DNA from: Halomonas sp. 'Soap Lake #6'
Lineage (GTDB): Bacteria; Pseudomonadota; Gammaproteobacteria; Pseudomonadales; Halomonadaceae
Direction of reading: 5' to 3'
Assembly (NCBI RefSeq): GCF_003031405.1
Contig: NZ_CP020469.1
Span: 682,001-746,000, forward strand
DNA length: 64,000 nucleotides
The notes below the pieces were generated by a model. That model made no database searches. It was not told where the DNA came from and saw only the letters and a program-made list of their open reading frames with translations. Both the position numbers and the translations under genes were made by a program. Positions 25,328 through 33,497 of the stretch are shown here, one piece after another (position 1 is the stretch's first letter; each line of letters begins with the position of its first letter).

Positions 25328-26323
25328 TTGAAGAAAAAACGCCCGACATTACAAGATATTGCTGACCGAGTTGATGCAACTAAAATGACGGTCAGCCGCT
25401 GTTTGAGAGATCCTGATACAGTCTCGGAGGGTCTTCGTGAACGTATTTTTACTGTCGCTGAACAGCTTGGCTACATACCTAATCGGGCGCCTGACCTGCT
25501 TTCCCGTGCCACCAGTCACTCTATCGGGGTGTTGGTGCCGTCGCTGACCAACCAAGTATTTGCCGATGTGATTGTCGGCATTGAAGCGTATACCGAGCCT
25601 GCAGGATATCATTTGATGCTCTCTCACTATGGCTATAGCCAGGAGTTGGAAGAGCGCAGCCTAGCGTCGTTGCTCTCTTATAACGTGGATGGCGTCATCC
25701 TTTCAGACCGCGACCACACACCACGTAGTCTGCGTATGCTAGAAACAGCGGGCATTCCTATTGTTGAGATTATGGATACCCATCGCCCCCCCTTGGAGCA
25801 GGCGGTTGGCTACGATAACGTGCAGGCCGCCTACGATATGGTTAGCGAGATGATTCGCCGTGGCAGGCGCCAGGTGATTTATCTCGCCGTGCGCCTGGAT
25901 GAGCGTACACGCCAGCGTGAACAGGGCTATCGCCAGGCGATGGAGGAGCATGGTTTACTACCGGTAACGCTGCAAAGCAGTCAACGATCTTCTTACAGCG
26001 TTGGTGCGGCACTGATGCAGGAAATTCAGCAGCACTACCCCGCTACTGATGGCATTTTTTGCACCAACGATGACGTTGCAGTTGGGGCTTACTTTGAATG
26101 TTTACGCCACGGCATAAACGTGCCTGAAAAAATGGCGATTGCAGGGTTTCACGGCCACGATGTAGGGCAGGCGATGGCGCCACGCCTCGCCAGTGTGATT
26201 ACCCCTCGACAAGCCATCGGAGAGGCAGCCGCTAAAGCGTTGTTGTCACGTATCCGTGGCGAAGCACTTGAACAGCCGGTGATAGACTTGGGCTATCATA
26301 TCGAGGTGGGTAAAACGCTTTAG
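25328..26323 (+). CDS. gntR: Gluconate repressor GntR (LacI family)
   Basis: A LacI-type repressor, very close to E. coli GntR. The helix-turn-helix lies in KKKRPTLQDIADRVDATKMTVSRCLRDP. The hinge follows as YIPNRAPDLLSRATS, and the effector domain shows GVLVPSLTNQVFADVIVGIE, HTPRSLRMLETAGIPIVEIMD and FCTNDDVAVGA, then AIAGFHGHD. Starting at TTG 25328 gives 331 residues, the same length and opening as E. coli GntR. An upstream in-frame ATG at 25283 would add 15 residues before the HTH and has no close ribosome site. It likely binds the palindrome at 21438 and autoregulates through the operon. Confidence 0.92.
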   Translation: MKKKRPTLQDIADRVDATKMTVSRCLRDPDTVSEGLRERIFTVAEQLGYIPNRAPDLLSRATSHSIGVLVPSLTNQVFADVIVGIEAYTEPAGYHLMLSHYGYSQELEERSLASLLSYNVDGVILSDRDHTPRSLRMLETAGIPIVEIMDTHRPPLEQAVGYDNVQAAYDMVSEMIRRGRRQVIYLAVRLDERTRQREQGYRQAMEEHGLLPVTLQSSQRSSYSVGAALMQEIQQHYPATDGIFCTNDDVAVGAYFECLRHGINVPEKMAIAGFHGHDVGQAMAPRLASVITPRQAIGEAAAKALLSRIRGEALEQPVIDLGYHIEVGKTL

Positions 26324-26373
26324 CATCATTGAGTAGCGAGACAGCTGCTTCGATAGACTATTCTGCCCAAAAT

Positions 26374-26446
26374 AAAGCAGCTCATTAAAAAACACTCATC
26401 AAAAAGCAACTCATTAAAAAGCAATTCATTAAAAGCAGTTCATTAA
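26374..26446. repeat. 14-15-bp tandem array, five units
   Basis: Units begin at 26374, 26389, 26403, 26418 and 26433. They follow AAAGCA(G/A)(C/T)TCATTAA, with one 14-base variant (AAAACACTCATCAA). The last unit and its flank form a hairpin, GCAGTTC (26435-26441) with GAACTGC (26449-26455). The array lies between gntR and the MOSC gene. Confidence 0.88.
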
Positions 26447-26476
26447 AAGAACTGCAGTACAAAGCATGAGGCCGCC

Positions 26477-27325
26477 GTGAAAATTACCCAACTCATTGTC
26501 TATCCGGTTAAATCACTGAAGGGAATTAGCGTCACCCAAAGTGACATCCACGCTCATGGATTGGCATGGGATCGCCGTTGGATGCTGGTTGATGCTCAGC
26601 AGCGCTTTGTCACCCAGCGCCAGTTGCCTGAACTTGCCACCATTGCAGTTGAATTAACGGATCAAGCGTTAGTGCTATCGCATCCTAATGTTGACCCGAT
26701 AGCGATTCCTTTGGAGGAGCCTCAAGGTAATCTCCGTCTCGTAAAAGTGTGGGCAGACCACTGTAAAGCATTGCCAGAAAGTGAGGAAGTATCGCGTTGG
26801 CTTGTGGCTGCATTGGGTGAGCAGGTGCAAGGAATCAGCTTAGTGCGCTTTGCCACCGAGTTTCCCCGGGCGGTTGAGGAGGTTTTTCTCGCAGGAGGAG
26901 AGGCGCATACTTATTTTTCTGATGGTTATCCCTTCCTGATAACTACCACCGGTTCGTTGGCTGCCTTAAATCAAGCCCTTGTCGCTGGAGGGCATTCACC
27001 CATCCCCATGAACCGCTTCCGGCCCAATATCGTGCTGGAGTGTGATGATGCCTGGGCGGAAAATCGCTGGAAAACCCTGATAGCATACCAAGGCGGTTAT
27101 GAACTGACGTTACGCAAGCCCTGCCAGCGTTGCAAAATCACCACGGTTGATCAGCAGACGGCAGAGATTCCCGCACCAGGGGAGCCGCTGAAAACATTGC
27201 TCGCATTAAATACCCAGCCCCATTTGAAAGGAGCACACTTTGGCCAGAATGCTACGTTAACCTCTGGACAAGGCGGCACTATTCGCGTGGGGGATGAGGT
27301 GGTGTCAACGTCCCGTGAGGCTTAA
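26477..27325 (+). CDS. MOSC-domain protein (YcbX-like, short form)
   Basis: A 282-residue protein with an N-terminal MOSC beta-barrel domain (ITQLIVYPVKSLKGI, GLAWDRRWMLVD, FVTQRQLPELATI) and a C-terminal MOSC domain. The latter shows FSDGYPFLITTTGSLAALN, MNRFRPNIVLE, and the conserved cysteine region LRKPCQRCKITTVD. Relatives bind molybdenum cofactor through the MOSC Cys and reduce N-hydroxylated compounds (YcbX/mARC). The E. coli protein has an extra ferredoxin domain, absent here, so an external electron donor would be needed. GTG start. The 3' end overlaps the convergent EamA gene by 47 bases. Confidence 0.88.
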   Translation: MKITQLIVYPVKSLKGISVTQSDIHAHGLAWDRRWMLVDAQQRFVTQRQLPELATIAVELTDQALVLSHPNVDPIAIPLEEPQGNLRLVKVWADHCKALPESEEVSRWLVAALGEQVQGISLVRFATEFPRAVEEVFLAGGEAHTYFSDGYPFLITTTGSLAALNQALVAGGHSPIPMNRFRPNIVLECDDAWAENRWKTLIAYQGGYELTLRKPCQRCKITTVDQQTAEIPAPGEPLKTLLALNTQPHLKGAHFGQNATLTSGQGGTIRVGDEVVSTSREA

Positions 27326-28184
27326 ACCTTAGAAGCTTGGTGGCAATTGCGGTGCCTAGCAGGGTAATCACCATGCCAGCCAACACCTGAAAACTGAGTG
27401 TTTCGTCGAGCAGCAAGTAGCCCCACAATAACGCGCTAACAGGCACTAAAAAAGTCACTGTGGAAGTGGCAGTAGCGCCGGCGCTAGCGAGTAGCCCAAA
27501 GTAGAGCAGGAAGGCTAGCGTTGTACTTAATACCGCCAGCGCAAGAGCATTACCCCAGGCAAGTGTACTCACAGGCTCGCTTGGCCAAAGTAGCAGGCCG
27601 GGTATCAGTAGCACCAGGGCTGACATTGCGCTGCTACCCGCTGCTAGAACGCGGGTAGGTAAGTGGCCCAAGCGAGTTTTTGAGTAGTTACCAGCAACGC
27701 CGTAACAAAAAGTAGCGCCTAATACCGCGACAATAAACCAGCCATCTCCACCAAGCGCAAAATCTAACCGATTGGCGGAAAGTACATAGACCCCCAGCAG
27801 GGCAAGCGCCAACCCTATGTATTGCTGGCGCTGCACCGGTGTTGCAAAAAAAGCTGCGCCTAAGAGCGCGGTAAAAATCGGTGTAGTGGCGTTAATCAGA
27901 GAGGTGAAGCCTGCTTCAAGCCGGGTGGTGGCAAGGGCTAACAGCGAAAAAGGCAGTACATGATTGATGATACCCAGTAGTAGCAGGGAGCCTTTATGTT
28001 GCCAAATAAGCTGTAAGTAGCGCAGGCTCAACAGCAGTGGTACCAACAAGAGTGCCCCAATTCCCATGCGCACTAGCACCAGTGGCACAGGACCAAATTC
28101 TGGCGCTGCAACTCGCATAAAAATAAACGAAAGTCCCCATAAAGAAGATAGCAGCAGTAGGCGGAGCGTATCAGCCGACGACAT
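27279..28184 (-). CDS. EamA/DMT-family transporter
   Basis: A 301-residue inner-membrane protein with ten hydrophobic segments arranged as two EamA repeats. The first opens LLLLSSLWGLSFIFMRVAAPEFGPVPLVLVRM; the second begins near FIVAVLGATFCYGVAGNYSKTRLG. The family exports metabolites such as amino acids or drugs; this one cannot be assigned a substrate. It overlaps the end of the MOSC gene by 47 bases tail to tail, which would allow antisense interference between the two. Confidence 0.87.
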   Translation of the reverse strand: MSSADTLRLLLLSSLWGLSFIFMRVAAPEFGPVPLVLVRMGIGALLLVPLLLSLRYLQLIWQHKGSLLLLGIINHVLPFSLLALATTRLEAGFTSLINATTPIFTALLGAAFFATPVQRQQYIGLALALLGVYVLSANRLDFALGGDGWFIVAVLGATFCYGVAGNYSKTRLGHLPTRVLAAGSSAMSALVLLIPGLLLWPSEPVSTLAWGNALALAVLSTTLAFLLYFGLLASAGATATSTVTFLVPVSALLWGYLLLDETLSFQVLAGMVITLLGTAIATKLLRFKPHGTLTPPHPPRE

Positions 28185-28560
28185 GGCGTGTCCTTACGTT
28201 AGTAGCGGTAGTGGTTGATACTTGTTGGTGAAGTCATCAGCTTAGCGACAATGCGGCTCAAAGCGAATACTACCTACTGCTCCGTATCATTTTTCGTAAG
28301 CTGCCAACGTAGAACAGAGCCAATCTTTGTGATGTAACTGATTTTGCGTTGACGCTAACAAAGGGGGCTGCTTTGGCGAACTATGTTGTTGTATTTTATC
28401 CAGTTCTATAAAGGTTTCTGAATCTCGCAACGTTTATTGGCTCGGTAATTCGGCATAGTCGGTAGTATCAGCTACGCTGAGGGTGGAGTGGTCGTAGGTT
28501 GTGGTCACTCGTGTGATGAATCAATTTCCTGAATCAACTTCCATAGGAAAGGAGAACAGA
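28185..28560. other. Gap upstream of the osmC-like gene
   Basis: About 376 bases between the divergent EamA and OsmC-like genes. No ORF with a ribosome site and no strong hairpin stand out. Promoters for both genes should lie here; a TTGACG occurs near 28348, but I could not pair it with a convincing -10. Confidence 0.4.
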
Positions 28561-28983
28561 ATGGATCGTAAAGCTAGCGCGCACTGGGAAGGTGGGCTAA
28601 AGGATGGTAAAGGCTCCGTTTCCACTGAAAGTGGCGCTTTAGACGCCAGCTACTCCTTCAAAAAGCGCTTTGAAGACGAGCAGGGTACCAATCCGGAAGA
28701 ACTAATTGGTGCAGCTCATGCAAGTTGCTTTTCAATGGCTCTTTCAATGATTTTAGGTGAGAAGGGCTACACTGCTGAGTCGATCGACACCCAGGCGAAG
28801 GTTACGCTTTCCCAGGGTTCTGCTGGTTTTGATATCTCTAAAATTCATCTAGAGGTAGAAGCTTCTATCCGTGATGCTGATGATGCCGTATTCAAGGAAG
28901 CCGCTGAAATGGCAAAAGCTAATTGTCCAGTTTCTAAAGTGCTGAATGCAGAAATCACTATGACCGCAAAGCTTAAAGGTTAG
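28561..28983 (+). CDS. osmC: OsmC-family peroxidase
   Basis: A 140-residue OsmC-type hydroperoxide reductase, distinct from the Ohr at 20288. Redox cysteines are C56 in GAAHASCFSMALS and C122 in KANCPVSKVLNAEI. The N-terminal block ASAHWEGGLKDGKGSVSTESG and FKKRFEDEQGTNPEELIGAA match the OsmC subclass rather than Ohr. ATG 28561 has AAAGGAGA in place; an in-frame GTG at 28501 is unsupported. A strong terminator follows. Confidence 0.9.
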   Translation: MDRKASAHWEGGLKDGKGSVSTESGALDASYSFKKRFEDEQGTNPEELIGAAHASCFSMALSMILGEKGYTAESIDTQAKVTLSQGSAGFDISKIHLEVEASIRDADDAVFKEAAEMAKANCPVSKVLNAEITMTAKLKG

Positions 28984-29014
28984 TTATTTTTTTAATTTAT
29001 TAACCTATGTTATG

Positions 29015-29041
29015 GCACCACATCTTTATGTGGTGCTTTTT
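29015..29041 (+). terminator. Intrinsic terminator after osmC
   Basis: GCACCACAT (29015-29023), loop CTTT, ATGTGGTGC (29028-29036), then TTTTTA. Perfect 9-bp stem with a T-run. Confidence 0.9.
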
Positions 29042-29151
29042 ATTGGATGATATGCCATTTTTATAAGTAATGGCTTTAAGTGTTGGTTTTGAAATGCTTG
29101 GTGGTTTTAAGCTGCTGCTGGTTTGTAAGTTGTTGCAGCTATTTCGTAAAT

Positions 29152-29182
29152 AAAAAAGGCCTTGGCAAATGCCAAGGCCTTT
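29152..29182 (-). terminator. Intrinsic terminator of the PRC-barrel gene
   Basis: On the minus strand, a 12-bp perfect stem AAAGGCCTTGGC / GCCAAGGCCTTT with a 4-base loop (ATTT) is followed by a run of six T (29157 down to 29152). It lies 24 bases after the stop. Confidence 0.9.
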
Positions 29183-29206
29183 AAAAGGCTGGTTAATCAA
29201 AGACGA

Positions 29207-29635
29207 TTAGTTACGCTCATACTCTTCTGCTTCTTCAAGGGCATCTTGCGAGGCATTAACTCGGATAACGTAGTCATCACCATCTTCGTCTTTAGTGAGT
29301 TCAAGGGAATCCCACTCGATGGCAACGTCTTTTTCACCCATGCCGAGGAATCCGCCGACACCAACCACTACCGCTTGAATTTGTCCATCTTCATCGATAA
29401 TTAGGTTAGAGATGGTGCCGATGTCTTCATCATCTTCTACCGAGCTTTTGACCTGATTGCCGGTCAAAGAGTCAGCGTAGAAGCTACCTTCTGGCTGAGA
29501 GGTTAAGTATGTTGCTTCCATTGGCGTGGTGTTTTCAGCCGCTGCGGTCTGTTCCTCAGCATTCACAGCCGTTGCTGCAAACATGAATGCCGGTACCATT
29601 AAAGTGCCTAGAAAAGCCGGTTTGATCATTTTCAT
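29207..29635 (-). CDS. Exported PRC-barrel domain protein
   Basis: A 142-residue protein with a signal peptide over residues 1-26 (KMIKPAFLGTLMVPAFMFAATA, then VNA-EE). A PRC-barrel-like domain follows: ADSLTGNQVKSSVEDDEDIGTISNLIIDEDGQIQAVVVGVGGFLGMGEKDVAIEWDSLEL. The mature protein is very acidic, as is common for exported proteins of halophiles. Exported single PRC-barrel proteins are frequent in alpha- and gammaproteobacteria and are linked with envelope stress, but a role is not established. ATG 29635 has GGAGC upstream; longer starts to 29869 read into non-coding sequence. Confidence 0.82.
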   Translation of the reverse strand: MKMIKPAFLGTLMVPAFMFAATAVNAEEQTAAAENTTPMEATYLTSQPEGSFYADSLTGNQVKSSVEDDEDIGTISNLIIDEDGQIQAVVVGVGGFLGMGEKDVAIEWDSLELTKDEDGDDYVIRVNASQDALEEAEEYERN

Positions 29636-29939
29636 TGCTCTTGCTCCTTGCGCTTGTATTAAGACATACGAATCTACGTAAATGTCTAAACAAATTAATA
29701 ACGATAACCAGTGGGCGGTGGTATCAACTCTTCCTTGAGTACCTTCTTCGCTTTTCCATATTGCGCTGGCTAGATCGTTATTACTCCTGGTTTCTGTGCA
29801 TAGTAGCCATATGGCTAACTCATTGGGCGAAACTACATGATGGGTAGTAAGCCCTGCCCTGCGCTTCACTGCGCCGAGACACTTATCAAGGTAGACGCTG
29901 TGTTTTATTTTGCAAAGATTATTACAAGGTTTTTGTGTT

Positions 29940-29997
29940 GATAGTAAGTACGAGTTAGTAAGTGCGAGTTAGTAAGTATGAGTTAGTAAGTGCGAGT
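29940..29997. repeat. 14-bp tandem array, about four units
   Basis: Full units GAGTTAGTAAGTGC (29952), GAGTTAGTAAGTAT (29966) and GAGTTAGTAAGTGC (29980), with a partial unit before (29940-29951) and a partial one after. The reverse complement reads ACTCATACTTACTA and so resembles the array at 4158. Confidence 0.88.
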
Positions 29998-30104
29998 GAT
30001 TTTTATATCTATTGAGAGCTGGGAGTTAGCAAAAAAGAAGCTATGTAGTTAACCGAAAAACAGCTGCCTGCAGGCTGCGACAGTCTGCCGAATTGACCTA
30101 CCTC

Positions 30105-30148
30105 ATGCCAATAGGCATATTCATTGCCAAATGGCCGAGTTGGCAATG
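30105..30148 (+). promoter_or_regulatory. Two inverted repeats in the L,D-transpeptidase leader
   Basis: ATGCC-AATA-GGCAT (30105-30118) is followed by CATTGCCAA-N9-TTGGCAATG (30122-30148), a perfect 9-bp stem. They end 28 bases before the ATG, next to the ribosome site AAGGAG. They could be operators or leader hairpins. Confidence 0.5.
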
Positions 30149-30176
30149 CCGTAAGGCCGCATAAAAAGGAGAACCC

Positions 30177-31136
30177 ATGACGAAAATTACGCGATACCAG
30201 CCTTTCCAGCGCATCAAGCAGCTATGTGTCACCAGCATTGCGTTAGGTGCTTGGCTCCTTGCGAGCACTACTGTGGCTAATGATGATAGCTCACCCAAAG
30301 GCCATTTTACTCTGCCGGAAGAGGGCAATATGGTCGGCCAAGTGTATACGGTGACCGCTGGCAATGAAGATACTCTGCTTGATATTGCTAGGGCGCATAA
30401 TGTTGGCTACGAAGAAATACGTATGGCGAACCCCGATGTAAGCATCTGGGTACCCGGCGAAGGCACGGAAGTCACTATTCCCGGTCAGTTCATCTTACCT
30501 GATGAGCCACGTACCGGTATTGTGATTAACGTGGCAGAGTTGCGGCTCTATTACTACCCAGAAGTGAGCAATGGCGAGGCGCCTAGGGTAGAAACCTATC
30601 CTATTGGGATTGGCAGTGATGCTTACAATACACCGTTAGGCATTACCAAAACCACTATGCGCCTTGAAAATCCGGCGTGGTATCCACCGGCTTCTATCCG
30701 ACGTGAAGCCGCCGAACGAGGCGATCCACCGCCTGCGGTTGTGCCGCCAGGTCCAGATAACCCACTAGGTCAGTACGCTATTTTGTTGGACATACCAGGG
30801 TATTTGATTCATGGCACAAATCAGCCAGACGGTATTGGTATGCGTGCTAGCCGCGGCTGTATCCGTATGCATTCTGAAGATATCGAATCAGTATTTTGGC
30901 GTGTGCCGGTGGGAACGCAGGTCAACATTATCGACGCGCCCATAAAGGTAGGCTGGGGGACAAGTGGCGATGCTTATGTGCAGGCTTTTACGGCCACCGA
31001 TGAGAAAGCATTTGGTATGGAAACACTGTTAAATGTCGTCAGCTTGCTTGAGGAGCATAAGGAGGAAGGCGTCGACTATGAGCAGGTGCGCAACGTACTA
31101 GAGGAGGCCAATGGTCAGATTGTGCCGCTAAGTTGA
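30177..31136 (+). CDS. L,D-transpeptidase with LysM-like domain (ErfK/YbiS type)
   Basis: A 319-residue exported enzyme that cross-links or anchors peptidoglycan through meso-diaminopimelate residues. A signal peptide spans roughly residues 1-35 (SIALGAWLLASTTVA-ND). A LysM-like module follows (YTVTAGNEDTLLDIARAHNVGYEEIRMANPDV). The YkuD catalytic domain starts at TGIVINVAELRLYYYPE, and the active site is LIHGTNQPDGIG then MRASRGCIRMHSEDIE, with the nucleophilic Cys in SRGCIRM and the His in HGT. About 70 C-terminal residues lie beyond the catalytic domain. Good AAGGAG site, single gene, convergent with the response regulator. Confidence 0.93.
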   Translation: MTKITRYQPFQRIKQLCVTSIALGAWLLASTTVANDDSSPKGHFTLPEEGNMVGQVYTVTAGNEDTLLDIARAHNVGYEEIRMANPDVSIWVPGEGTEVTIPGQFILPDEPRTGIVINVAELRLYYYPEVSNGEAPRVETYPIGIGSDAYNTPLGITKTTMRLENPAWYPPASIRREAAERGDPPPAVVPPGPDNPLGQYAILLDIPGYLIHGTNQPDGIGMRASRGCIRMHSEDIESVFWRVPVGTQVNIIDAPIKVGWGTSGDAYVQAFTATDEKAFGMETLLNVVSLLEEHKEEGVDYEQVRNVLEEANGQIVPLS

Positions 31137-31200
31137 TCAGACATACTGTACTGCGTTGGCTATTTAGTTAGTTTATTTTAGCTGGTTGATTTCAATTAGT

Positions 31201-31899
31201 TTATTCGTCAGCAGTGAGGGGTGGAACAAGTTCCAGCGCCACTGCTTGACGCACTAGCTCTGCCAAATTGGCGGCACCCATGGCTTTCATGGCCCGCAGC
31301 CGATATACCTCGACAGTTTTGCCGCTAATCTGCATATGCTCTGCAATTTCCTTACTGGTCATCCCTTCGGCAACGTGGGCGACAATGCGCTGCTCTTTTG
31401 GGCGCAGTGTTTGGTAGCGTTCTTGTAACAACATGCGTTGCTCACGTGATTGGCGGTGTAGAGCAGCGCTGCCAAGCGCCTGCTGTACTACGTCGATAAG
31501 TTGCTGGTGATTAAACGGTTTTTCGATAAAATCAAAAGCGCCATTTTTCAAGGCAGCTACTGCCATGGGCACATCGCCGTGCCCTGTCATCATAATGATT
31601 GGAAGGGCTGCATGCTGGTCAACCAACTGCTGCTGCACTTGTAGGCCACTCATTCCCGGCATGCGTACATCCAATAGTAGCGCACCATATTCACTGCTAT
31701 TTGTGGACAGAAACAACTCTCCGTTGCTAAACGAGCGGGTAGCGAGGCCCACTGATTCTAATAACCAGATGAGTGATTCCCGAAGTGCCTGGTCATCATC
31801 GACAACAGCGATGGGAAGAGAGGGGGGAGTGGTTGAGGTAGCGGTTGCGCTAGTAGTTGAAATAGAAGCAGCAGCCGGTTTGGTAATATTGCTAGGCAC
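31201..31899 (-). CDS. FixJ-type response regulator
   Basis: A 232-residue two-component regulator. After a Ser/Thr/Ala-rich N-terminal extension of ~28 residues comes the receiver: PIAVVDDDQALRESLIW, phosphoacceptor Asp in LLLDVRMPGMSGLQV, Thr in IIMMTGHGDVPMAVAALK, and Lys in FDFIEKPFN. A LuxR-type HTH follows (LRPKEQRIVAHVAEGMTSKEIAEHMQISGKTVEVYRLRAMKAMG). The order and the TGHGDVPMAV/IEKPF residues are those of FixJ/NodW/TtrR regulators. It starts at GTG 31899, after AAGGA, 26 bases behind its sensor kinase gene. Its targets are not visible here. Confidence 0.92.
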   Translation of the reverse strand: MPSNITKPAAASISTTSATATSTTPPSLPIAVVDDDQALRESLIWLLESVGLATRSFSNGELFLSTNSSEYGALLLDVRMPGMSGLQVQQQLVDQHAALPIIMMTGHGDVPMAVAALKNGAFDFIEKPFNHQQLIDVVQQALGSAALHRQSREQRMLLQERYQTLRPKEQRIVAHVAEGMTSKEIAEHMQISGKTVEVYRLRAMKAMGAANLAELVRQAVALELVPPLTADE

Positions 31900-31925
31900 G
31901 GATGAATCCTTAAGTAAGTAGAGGG

Positions 31926-33497
31926 TCAGGTCCCAGCTGGAGCATAGGGGTCACTACCTCGTGAAGCCTCGGCGCGTAAGATAATATCAAAGCACGCGCC
32001 GCTAAGTGTGCCTTTTGGATTTAGAGTGAGCGCCCCGCCCATGCTCTCCATTAGTGAGCGACTGATGGCTAGCCCCATCCCCAGGCCCTCATCTCGGGTC
32101 GTAAAAAAAGCATCGAAAATGATGTTTTGATGTTCAGGGGGGATGCCAGGGCCTTGATCTTCTACCGTTAGTGTTACTTGACGGCTATTACTCTTATGGG
32201 CAAGGAGCACTACTTGGTCTGCTCCACGGTATTCTCTGCTGGCTGTCAGTGCATTGAGGAGCAGGTTGACGATAACCTGCTCAAGGGCGATAGGGTCGGC
32301 GTAAATACGCGGTAGTCCAGGAGGCAACTGCTGAAGTAGTTGTATTGCCGCCTGTTTATATTGCCAGTCACATAGTTGGCAAGCGGCTACTACCACATCA
32401 TCTAGCGCAATAGGGCGCACTCGGTGGCTGCGTTTGCGGACAAAGCTGCGCATATGACGCAGTCGCTGAGCTAGACGCTGCACCTGCTCATCAATACGTG
32501 ATAACGGCAGCTGTAACGCCTTGGCAGGCAGCTCTGGTGTTTGCTGGCACATGAACAGCGCCCCACTGGTATAGTTAGCAATGGCACCTAGAGGCTGGTT
32601 TATTTCGTGGGCAATGTTAGAAGCTAGCTCACCTGTAGCTGCTAGGCGGTTAGCGTGAGCGATTTGCTCCTGGTGGCGCTGAGCCTGTACTTCGGCTGCT
32701 TTACGCGCACTAATATCACGATTGATTAGCGCAAAGTGCCCTGGCTCTGCCCCCCGGCTACGGTGGGCAAGTACCACGCTTAATACCGGGACTGAGGCGC
32801 TTGAACCACGCATTTCCAGTTCGCCACTCCAAGAACCATAGCGTTCCACGGCGGGAAAAACCACGTCATTGAGTAGACTAAGAGAGCTTGCTTGATATAA
32901 GCAGTCGAGTGCTACCTGCATCGCATCTTTGGGTAATGAGAAGCAGCGGCGGGCGGCCTCATTCGCGCTAAATACCTGCTGATTGGGCCCTAAAAAAAGC
33001 ACGTAATCAGTGGTGGATTCCACAACCTGTGCCAGTCGCTCCCGGATTGCCTCGGCATGAATACGCCGCCCGACATCCCGTGAAACGCATAAAATATCGA
33101 TTAGTTCGCCCGTGGATGCATCCCGGCGCGTTCGGCTGGTGGTTTCAAACCACACGTAGTGGCCTGCTTTGGCACGAAACCTATACGTCTGCTGATAGAA
33201 GCCGTCGTTATAGTAGATCTGGGGGGACTTGTTTAACAGGTCGTTTAAATCGGCAGGATGAAAGAGCTGATACGCGGAAACGCCTATCAACTCGTCAGGC
33301 TCGTAGCCCAATAAGTCCCGTGCCGCTTGAGAGGCGTATAAGAAAGTACCGTCACGGGCATGGCGGGAAATTAAATCCGTCGTGCTTTCCGCTAACCATT
33401 GGTAGTGGCGTTTTTCTTCTTCAAGTGCGGCATTCCTTGCGGTGAGCATGGCAATCTTAGCGCGCAAGGCCGCGTTGTCGTCAGTTGCCATAGCCAT
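31926..33497 (-). CDS. PAS-domain sensor histidine kinase (FixL-like)
   Basis: A 523-residue kinase with no membrane segment, hence probably cytosolic. A coiled-coil head (residues 5-28) is followed by two PAS domains, about 30-145 (WLAESTTDLISRHARDGTFLYASQAARDLLGYEPDEL) and 155-275. The phosphoacceptor H-box is LAATGELASNIAHEINQPLGAIANY near residue 297. The ATPase domain shows the N-box NLLLNALTAS, the G1 box VEDQGPGIP and the G2 box GLGMGLAISRS. Start codon ATG shares a base with the stop of the 2OG oxygenase gene (TAATG), so the two are translationally coupled. The signal sensed is unknown; no haem-binding PAS residues could be confirmed. Confidence 0.92.
   Translation of the reverse strand: MAMATDDNAALRAKIAMLTARNAALEEEKRHYQWLAESTTDLISRHARDGTFLYASQAARDLLGYEPDELIGVSAYQLFHPADLNDLLNKSPQIYYNDGFYQQTYRFRAKAGHYVWFETTSRTRRDASTGELIDILCVSRDVGRRIHAEAIRERLAQVVESTTDYVLFLGPNQQVFSANEAARRCFSLPKDAMQVALDCLYQASSLSLLNDVVFPAVERYGSWSGELEMRGSSASVPVLSVVLAHRSRGAEPGHFALINRDISARKAAEVQAQRHQEQIAHANRLAATGELASNIAHEINQPLGAIANYTSGALFMCQQTPELPAKALQLPLSRIDEQVQRLAQRLRHMRSFVRKRSHRVRPIALDDVVVAACQLCDWQYKQAAIQLLQQLPPGLPRIYADPIALEQVIVNLLLNALTASREYRGADQVVLLAHKSNSRQVTLTVEDQGPGIPPEHQNIIFDAFFTTRDEGLGMGLAISRSLMESMGGALTLNPKGTLSGACFDIILRAEASRGSDPYAPAGT

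Larger units (their letters stand above)
29636..30176. other. Gap with tandem array and stacked inverted repeats
   Basis: A 541-base divergent gap. No believable gene. It holds the 14-bp array at 29940-29997, a G/C palindrome at 30066-30075, and two further inverted repeats at 30105-30118 and 30122-30148 just before the L,D-transpeptidase gene. Confidence 0.55.
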
